Positions 56,796-64,000 of a DNA stretch of 64,000 nucleotides are shown one piece after another. The DNA is from Cycas panzhihuaensis (lineage: Eukaryota; Cycadophyta). The DNA lies in assembly GCA_023213395.1 (NCBI GenBank), contig CM041465.1, positions 240,691,741 through 240,755,740 of the forward strand, written 5' to 3'. Made by a program: the position numbers and the translations under genes. The first letter of the stretch is position 1; each line of letters begins with the position of its first letter. A model generated the notes under the pieces. That model did no database searches, had not been told where the DNA came from, and saw nothing but the letters and a program-made list of their open reading frames with translations.

Positions 56796-58145
56796 GCTTG
56801 CAGATGCCCCTATTCCTAACTTGCTTGATATCCCCATTGATGATTCCCTCCCTGATGAGTCCATCTTGACTATTCAGGACATCTCTCCCCATCCACTCAT
56901 CGACAATGAGTGGTATGGCATTTATAGTCTTGATATCTTACATAACAGCAATACCGCCCTGATGCTAGTAGTAAAGTTAGATCTCACATCCGAACTTCCT
57001 CTAGGCAATACTTCCTCATGGACAAAGTATTGTACAAGGGGTCCTTCGATGAGGTCCTCCTCCACCACGTCACTACCAACGAAGCTGACCAAATACTCCA
57101 CAAATGCCACCATGGCATTTGTGAGGGCCAGTCTATGGCCTAGAGGATCCTCCGTATGGGTTACTTTTGGCTGTCCCTCTTTAAGGACACCCACACTTTT
57201 GCCCTAAGATGTCAGCGATGTTAAGAATATGCCAACATCTCCCAGGTGCCTTCCGAAGCCTTTCACCCCATCACATCTCCATGGTCTTTTGCTTAGTGGG
57301 GGCTAGACCTCATCGGGGCTATCTCTCCACCTTCTTTGTCATAGCACAAGTTTATCTTGACTACTACTGAATACTTCACCAAATGGGTGGAGGCCATTCC
57401 TCTAGTTACCACTCCTGGTAAAACTATAGCTACCTTTGTTTACCAGCACATCATTTTCCGTTTCAGGATTCTTAATGTCTTAATCACTAATAATGGAACC
57501 CCCTTTTGTAAGAAGGAGATGGATGAGCTTTGTGAGAAATTCAAAATCTCTCATAAAATGTCCTCTCTTTACTACCCCTAGGCAAATGGTCAGGTAGAGT
57601 CATTCAACAAGACTCTCGTTAATATCCTAAAGAAAACTGTCACTCAGTCTCAAAGGGACTGGCACCTTTAACTCCCTTCCGCTTTGTGGGCTTACCACAC
57701 CTCTATCCACTCTACCATGAGAATGACCCTGTTCTCCCTGGTTTATAGTACCGAGGTGGTACTCCCATTAGAAGTGGAGATCCCTTCCTTGTGTGTCTCT
57801 CTTCGAGGTCTCATCGATGAGGAGTCGATCCGCCAGGCTCGCCTCCTAGACCTTTAAGCTTTGGATGAGAGACGTTTAGACGCTTATCAGGCTAACCTAG
57901 CATCCAAAGCTCACTCACAAAGGACCTACGATAAACATCTTCATTCACGTCCTTTGTTTCCTGGGGACCATGTCCTCAAATTAGAATATCTTCATGACTG
58001 TTTAATCAAATTCAAACCTAGATGGGTTGGCCCCTTTGTCATTATCGAAAGCCTCGGTAATGGAGCATATAGGATTGCCACCCTGGAGGGTCTTGAATTT
58101 GAGAAAGCTGTTAATGGGAAATTTCTTAAGAAGTTTTACTCGTGA
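56796..58145 (+). pseudogene. Integrase of element D
   Basis: Zinc-binding region 57100-57235 (CHHGI.EG...YFWLS, RCQRC). Core: the LDLIGAIS segment (57305-57325), ITNNGTPF at 57482-57505 where the second catalytic Asp has become Asn, and ANGQVESFNKTL (57585-57620). The C-terminal domain is open over 57861-58145 and keeps RWVGPFVIIESLGNGAYRI and FLKKFYS; TGA at 58143-58145. TAG at 57582 and TAA at 57669 replace CAG or CAA. The intact C-terminal tail shows the family end that is broken in A and C. Confidence 0.87.
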
Positions 58146-58757
58146 CCTTGTCGTCACCTCGCCCACGCTCCGAAATGAGCCTAAACTACCATCTTAAGTT
58201 CATTCCCATTCCTCCCAGCCATGGGTGGAATGATGACTTAGGATGGCCTCTTCATCTCCTTTTAGTTCCTCCCACAGAACCCATGTTCCCATTTCCTTTG
58301 GGACCTTGTCCTCTTATTTGGGCATCCCCCAGTTAGGACAACGCTCTGGAGTATCGTTACTCCCCCTCTCGCTCGGTATTTCCTTTGCATATCCTACTAT
58401 GCTCCTCTGTGGACATGCATGTCGCCCTATTTCCTAACCCCACAAATGTCTATCACCTCAACTCATGGTGGTCGTGTGTGCTCCTATTAGGTATATGGCC
58501 TTGCATGAAAGGAAATACGTACATCTCAAACAAATATCATAACAAAATATACATATCAAAATGGGGCGCCAATTACCCCGTCTATATATATACATCAAAA
58601 TTGTGTGTCATGTCATACATATAGCATGGTACATCCTCTATGGGAAGTCGGTGTCCTTACAAAGGAGGTACAATCATATGACTCTATACATATCAGCCCC
58701 TAGAGGCCCGTGCTTTCCCCTATCAAAATCAAATACAATGCATGTATCTCTATCCTA
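58146..58757. other. Non-coding spacer after integrase (D)
   Basis: Pyrimidine-rich, matching 43932-44560 of C. Short ORFs on the plus strand here are not conserved in frame. No gene seen. Confidence 0.6.
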
Positions 58758-60646
58758 CTATTGCCCTGCTCCTGGGGCACCATCTCCTGGTCGGTGTGAT
58801 CCCTCTCCTGGGGACCACATCCCTCCAAGACTCCTCCTAGGTCTCTACAAGCTCCCTTCTTCACTCCCCTCATCATGTGGCCTCCTCAGTTTTATTGTTG
58901 TTGTGTGGGCATGTGTCCTACTCCTGATTGACCTTGATGTCACCTGATCCACCAGCTGATCGTATCGAGCCTAGATACGATATTTCTTACTCTCCACTCC
59001 TTGGAGACGCTCCTGTAGGACTGCTATCTGAATCCTACTCTCGGCATCTCTGCTTGCTCCTCCCTGAGCCTCCAGAGTCTATACGTGACTCTACAATGCA
59101 TCTCGCTTGCTCTAAGTCTCGTCTAGGTCTCGTTGCAACTGTCCCTTGAATGCCACGTTCTCTTGGGACTTTGCAACCTATATATCCCTCACCCTCACCA
59201 ATGAGGCGAATGCTGCCATATGGGCACCTACCGATCTGAGTGCATCCTCAGCCTAGATGGGCGGTTGACCCTCTGCATATACTTGAGGGAATATCTCCCT
59301 CATCATAGCCTCCACCAACTGCTGAATCTCTACGGTACCTATGATCCAGCATGCCATGTATTAGTACATGCCTATGGATATCAAATCAAACCAAAATCAA
59401 ACTACATATATGTGTGTGGAAATTAAATGACATCAGGAAATGGCTATGTCTCACTTGGTGCAGTGGCCAGCTCCTCGACTTGGGCGACTGCCTCCTTCTC
59501 TAGTGCTCTGCTAGTTGCTGATACCTCCTCCTCTGGTATCTCCTCTGCTAGGGCCTCTCTCCTCTTTGGAATTGGCTCCATCGTCATCTCTCTAGATCTC
59601 CTCATGATCTGTAGCCTACGGGCCCGTGTCACTGGCCCCTTGCTCTCCTCTGTAGTTCCTGATGGGCCTGCCTCTCCACTGGCAATCCTGGATGACCCTG
59701 CTCCTCCACCTATTGTCCTTGATGGACCTGCCTCTCCTGCAGGTCATGATGGGCTAGCCCCATCACCTCCATCTCTACCATCGTCATCTCCTGGGAGCGC
59801 CCCAGCTCCACCTGCCTCATCATCATTGTCCCACCTCACTGCCATGTATGGATCTACTATATAGTCCATCATAGTGAGGAGGTCCAGTGATGTAGCCTCC
59901 ACTAAGCATTAGAGGTGGACCTGGTCCTCTGTCCCTCTGAGTCTAGTATGCCATCTACAGACCATTAAGGCCCACTCTGCAATAGGGTGTGGTCCCCCCA
60001 TTGGGGACACTGCCCTAAAATGATCAAAAAAACAACATTGTAGCAACGTGCTATACGATAATCCTCCCTTGCCTACTACTCTGATGACATCTAGCTGTGC
60101 GATGAGGTTCGCCACTATCAGGGTAGCCAAGTCCATCCTCTCACCAGCCTCGCAATAATGCACTACATCCATCCATCCCCTAGGGATGTCCCTATAGTTC
60201 TGTTTCTAGGAAACCTGAAACAAAATGTACAAAGTAATCAATTTCCTCACTCTAGAAATCCCTGATATGACCATAGCCTGGAGAGGAACCCCTCTCCTCT
60301 CCCATATGTCTGCCCTGGTGAAGAATGTCACCGCCTACCTGTGTGTTGCCTCATTGCTAGGTAGCTCTCCCAGTGCTACCAGCCTTCTTATCGCCGGCAC
60401 TCCCAGTATCCATCTAATATTCCTTGGTGTCACTACCATGTCTCCCACTTGGGGTAGGTGGAAAACGTACCTCCTCCGATCTGAATATAACATGATATCA
60501 ATCAACAGCCTCTAATCTGACATGTACTGAGGCATCCCCATGACCTTCAGTAGGCCACATCTCTGTAGGACTCCTTTGTCCTCTCAAGTCATCATCTCTA
60601 TAAAACTTAACATCGCCATCCCTATGTTTTCGCGATTATCTACCAC
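58758..60646 (-). pseudogene. Antisense ORF (aORF) of element D, plant-mobile-domain-like, two exons
   Basis: The start codon is GTG (60644-60646) where A and C have ATG. Domain order as in C: FHLPQVGDMVVTPRNI with WILGVPA, PSNEATH and FFTRADIWERRGVPLQ (about 60510-60300), then a well kept run MDVVHYCEAGERMDLATL to HLRGTEDQVHL (59909-60172), acidic middle (59690-59860), exon 2 with family stop at 58758-58760. In-frame stops come mainly from TGA or TAG at expected Arg, Gln or Trp positions. Encodes about 560 residues once spliced. Function unknown. Confidence 0.73.
59339..59454 (-). other. Probable intron of the antisense ORF (D), 116 nt
   Basis: Minus strand donor CCAA|GTGAGACA and acceptor GATCATAG|GTACC, in the same place as in A and C. 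Confidence 0.7.
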
Positions 60647-61845
60647 GATCATAGCCTATAAACACCACCGAAAACTAGTTAGAACCTAGCTTGCACTCAT
60701 CCCTCAGCCTCTAGGCTATCTCTCAGTTCTATCTGATCTAGATTTTGGGCCCTTCAGGCCCCTACCTTCTTTTTTTCGCAGTGCTACCTTCGCACCATGC
60801 CAAACTTTGCGATACCGCGGAGTTTGGCCTGGGTCCTGCGATGATCGGGGCCCTACGGCACCATGATCTTTGTTGTGGTGTGAATGGTACCTCGCTAAAA
60901 GGGGGGGTTTTCCTGCTAAAAAACCCAAAAAATTCTTCCAAGTGGGCTCCAGCAGGCCCACCAGGACCAAGGTTGCCTAATGCCCTAGTCTCACCTCTTT
61001 CTGGGTCCGATTCAGACTTCAAGAGATCATTATTCACCCATATGGGGCCTAAAAATCTATATCAAATTCACAAAAAGCAACAAAATTAAAATCACAAGAT
61101 GGGTTAGGTTTCATATGATCCACTCACCAGATCTGGCCTAACTATCATCATCTCACTCCTGTGGTCTCAATGGCTATCTCCGCGCTCTAATCCAATGGTT
61201 TGATCTTTCTCTGTGTGCCTCTAAAGTTGGGTGGTGCTCAGTTGCATAAGGGAATGGCTCTAGATTCTCTCGAGAGCCTGTGAAAATGAATTTATTTTCC
61301 GTCAAGTTTCCTTATATAGGCGGGGGCCCCGATAGGCATTGTCTCTATTTTAACTTTCGTGATAGCCTTCTAGTCTGTCTTGTATCCCTGATCACCTTTG
61401 CCTTCTGGCCCTATCTCCCGTTGTGCTCCCATAGCCTTCGTTTTACTCTTTCTTATGGATGCATTTATGGCACCCTACCAATGCATTTTTTTACAAGGCC
61501 CTTTCATCTTGTTTTACATGCCACCCCTGTGCATGCCCAAGTTTATACTTGTTTAGCTCGTTTTGCCATCCTGGACCCGTTTCTGTAGCTCTTTCCTAGC
61601 CTTGGGGCCTCCAAAGGGAATGCTCCCCCTGTTTGGGGGCATGTTTTACTTTTTGAAGTAACCTTTGGTGCCCCAGAGTGCCCTTTTTCCACCCACTCTC
61701 AGGTAGTGGTCAGATAGCCTACTCTCGTCCTTAGATAGCCTCATTGCTAGGTCCTCCTACCCTTCATGGTCGTTTGTTGCTTGCCTTTTGAGCCTCTTTT
61801 TGTGTCGTTATTGCTTATTATTACTAGGACTTTTTCTGATCACCT
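60647..61845. promoter_or_regulatory. Divergent intergenic region between antisense ORF and detached RNase H (D)
   Basis: Carries AACTTTGCGATACCGCGGAG (60803-60822) on the aORF side and the TATA box TTATATAGG (61312-61320) on the RNase H side, with the candidate intron 61703-61827 (CTCAG|GTAGTGG ... TTACTAG|GAC). Colinear with 46434-47599. Confidence 0.45.
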
Positions 61846-62266
61846 ATGTCTCTCTACATCTTTACCGACGACGGAAGCCGCAGTAATCTTGGACCTTCTG
61901 CTGCTGCTTGGATACTTCACAACTCTTCTGGGTATGACTTCTCATGCTCTGGAGTCTTCCTCCCCGAGGTACTAATAATGAAGCTGAGTACACGGCCGTT
62001 ATTGAGGCCCTCACTGATGCTCTCCATTTCCGTCATGGATCTATTATTTTACTTTACGACTCTTAGGTCGTGGTGTCCATCTCACTCAGGTTTACCAGGT
62101 GTGATGGCCCCACTTGAGAGCCCTTGCTTTGACTGCTAGGTCTCTTTTGGCCTATTTTCAGTCTGTCGACATTCAACACATTCCTCATGCCCTCAACGCT
62201 GAGGTAGATAGTCTCATTTGCCTCATCCTTGAGCATCGCCTCCCTTTTCTTACCGATCGCCCTTGA
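61846..62266 (+). pseudogene. Detached RNase H ORF of element D (aRNH-like)
   Basis: ATG at 61846 gives MSLYIFTDDGSRSN, placing the first catalytic Asp at residue 8. The frame is lost near 61970 (a short deletion after FLPEV); the next frame continues with the acidic AEYTAVIEALTDAL block, then LLYDS with TAG at about 62066 in place of CAG, and the tail LNAEVDSLICLILEHR, where Ala-Asp has become Val-Asp. Stop at 62264-62266. About 140 residues if intact. Same place and strand as 47600-48055. Confidence 0.72.
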
Positions 62267-62687
62267 GACTTGTCTAGTTGCTCTGTCACCCAAGTCTCAG
62301 GCCATTATACGTATCATCTTACGATCTATTTGCACCTCCAAAAACTAGCTGCTAATGAGGTTAAACTATGGTGACTACCAATTTTGTTCACTTATTTCTC
62401 CCCTACTTGATTATACACATCTCTTTGCATCTTTTATGATAGGGGAAGCCCCCTCATCCTTCTTGTCTTCTAGTCGATTCCTGGGTGGCACGTAGCCACC
62501 CCCTATGTCATCTCCACCCCTGTCCTCGTATCCACGCGTTCTGCCACGACACTCGCTGGCACCCTTGACTACTATTATAATCTTGATTTATATATCTACA
62601 TAGACATGTGCTACTGACAGTTGTGTTGCCAGCATTTGCCATTGCACCATGCTTCCGAGCAGTGAGGCTCTGCTACCAAGGGGGTAG
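62267..62687 (+). other. 3' untranslated tail and polypurine tract of element D
   Basis: Non-coding, ending with the polypurine tract AAGGGGGTAG (62678-62687) right before the LTR TGTTTCCC. The same tail in C has lost the purine run. Confidence 0.7.
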
Positions 62688-64000
62688 TGTTTCCCAGCTT
62701 CTGAGAATGGATACAAAGAGGTCGACTCAAGTAAGTGCAGGTATGTTTCTCACCTTATTTCTACTTTTTGTGAGGAGTATTTACTTACATGCTATATTTT
62801 TCGTATATGGTTTGCACCATCTACACCTATTCAGCCTATGACGACTATAGCCGGGGTATACTCCCAGCAAGTGTGGCACCCTAGCGGCCGCATCACTTCC
62901 TAAAATCTTCCCTACTCCACTTAAGACCCACTTGATTCATGTGATGATTACTCGTACGTTGATTCATCGCCATTTGGTCTCCTTATTACGTCCTTGAGTC
63001 CCATGATTACCTTTCTTGTGGCTCTTTGTCCGTTGTTTGTCTCTGGGCAGGTGGGCCTGCCTCCTGCCAGCCTCCTAGTGCACTGGTCCACAGACCTGGC
63101 TGGCTATTTGGGCCAGTTTGGTCTTTTGGTCTACACCATGATAAATTTCATGATACCGTGAAGTTTCTTTGTAGTGCTGCGAAGTTCTGCGTGATGCTGC
63201 GAAGTTCTGCATGATGCGATTGTTATGTGTTATTTTTTAAAACTACCGTGGTAATTCTCGCATTTATTGCAAAATTGCCACATGTCCTTCGACCCACCTC
63301 AATGCCAACTAAGCCTTAATCATTCGATTAGGGTTGGGGCTAAGTATTTAAGCCCATCTCAACTCATTTTTAAGATATTTTGGCTCTCTTTACAAGGAAT
63401 ACAAAGGAAAAATGCCCTACTCTCTGCTCTCTTCTATTGCTCTACTACATTTCTAGGACTTGTAATTGCTCTTCAGCACCCAACTCTCCTTAGGCTTTGT
63501 TGTGACATCCTCACAGCTCATCACACACCTTGGAGAGGGCCTCCTTGAGGAGTTTTTGGGATCTCCTTGCCCAAGCAGTCACTGGGTGGTCCTAGAAGGA
63601 GGATTTCCCTTAGCCATCTCAGTAGGGGCTCCATACCTACTATACTTCAACCTTTTCTTAGGCTTTCTAGCCTCTTCTCAGTAGGCTTTTGTAGAGGCAA
63701 ATGCCTCCCACTTTCTCTAAAGGTATTTATTGATTTAAAGTCATTTTTTTACTCAGTTTATGCCCAGATTTGTGTATGTTTATCACTAGTTTTCTTCTCC
63801 TTGTTTCAAGAGCTTGTTTCTTACTTTCTCTTTGATTTTTCTTTACTGCTTGAGCCTCTTCTCTTGCGTTTCATGCTCAGGACAGCATCCAAAGAGGACT
63901 CCATAGGGTTTGGGATAGAGCTGGGTGGATTCTGTACCACCTTTGCGCTCCCTAAGAGGCTTCTGCCCTCCAAACCCTCCTCTTTGCCCCTGTGCTGTCC
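62688..64000 (+). repeat. 3' LTR of element D, first 1313 bp
   Basis: Starts TGTTTCCCAGCTTCTGAG and follows 32362-33665 in order; TATA-like TATTTAAG at 63345-63352. The window ends inside it, so the end and right target duplication are not seen. Confidence 0.9.
63176..63215. repeat. Tandem 20-bp repeat in the U3 of the D 3' LTR
   Basis: Two units GCTGCGAAGTTCTGC(G/A)TGAT with one mismatch. The 5' LTR of D has a different arrangement here (GCGAAGTTTACCGTGGTACC, 32831-32850). Confidence 0.8.

Larger units (their letters stand above)
32362..64000 (+). mobile_element. Element D: Tat-like Ty3/gypsy, 3' LTR runs off the window
   Basis: 5' LTR in two pieces (32362-34851 and 51042-51326, split by C), leader, gag, protease, RT, RNase H, integrase, antisense ORF, detached RNase H and polypurine tract, then the first 1313 bp of the 3' LTR. 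Inserted in the RNase H region of B; bases 32357-32361 (CCATC) should repeat after its end outside the window. Without C the element would be near 17 kb. Confidence 0.9.

Overview
The window is plant nuclear DNA made entirely of nested, decayed LTR retrotransposons; I found no host gene, tRNA, rRNA or CRISPR. Ty3/gypsy elements with a plant-mobile-domain-like antisense ORF, a Ty1/copia element with an initiator-Met-type primer site, LTRs of the TG...CA kind, and stop codons that look mostly like C-to-T decay of CAA, CAG, CGA and TGG codons all fit a land plant with a large repeat-rich genome. The sequence does not name the species.

Five copies (A, B, C, D, E) and an LTR remnant (F) belong to one Ty3/gypsy family close to the Tat group. 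B (+, 19887-32361 plus sequence beyond the window) is the outermost host. E (-, 13398-19886) sits in the gag of B. F (+ LTR end, 12660-13397) sits in E, and A (-, 1-12659) sits in F. A complete copia element (-, 21916-29433) sits at the gag/protease border of B. D (+, 32362 to beyond 64000) sits in the RNase H part of B. C (+, 34852-51036) sits inside the 5' LTR of D and is flanked by a perfect 5-bp duplication GAAAC.

Family layout, read from C (16.2 kb) and D: LTR of 2.6-3.0 kb, primer site, gag (Pro/Ser-rich N-terminus, retrotransposon gag core, CX2HX4HX4C knuckle), protease (DNGS), a conserved linker of about 300 residues, reverse transcriptase (F-x-D-D), RNase H, integrase (HHCC, DDE), then an extra module of about 4 kb before the 3' LTR. 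The extra module holds an antisense two-exon ORF (plant-mobile-domain-like N-terminus, acidic middle, coiled-coil second exon), a divergent intergenic region, and a separate sense-strand RNase H ORF.

The most interesting points are that the RNase H inside pol lacks its first catalytic Asp in every readable copy while the detached downstream RNase H ORF carries a complete catalytic pattern, that the antisense ORF has an intron whose removal joins two ORFs in phase, and that the region upstream of the antisense ORF shares a repeat motif with the LTR U3. All genes are broken, so these are statements about the ancestral element.
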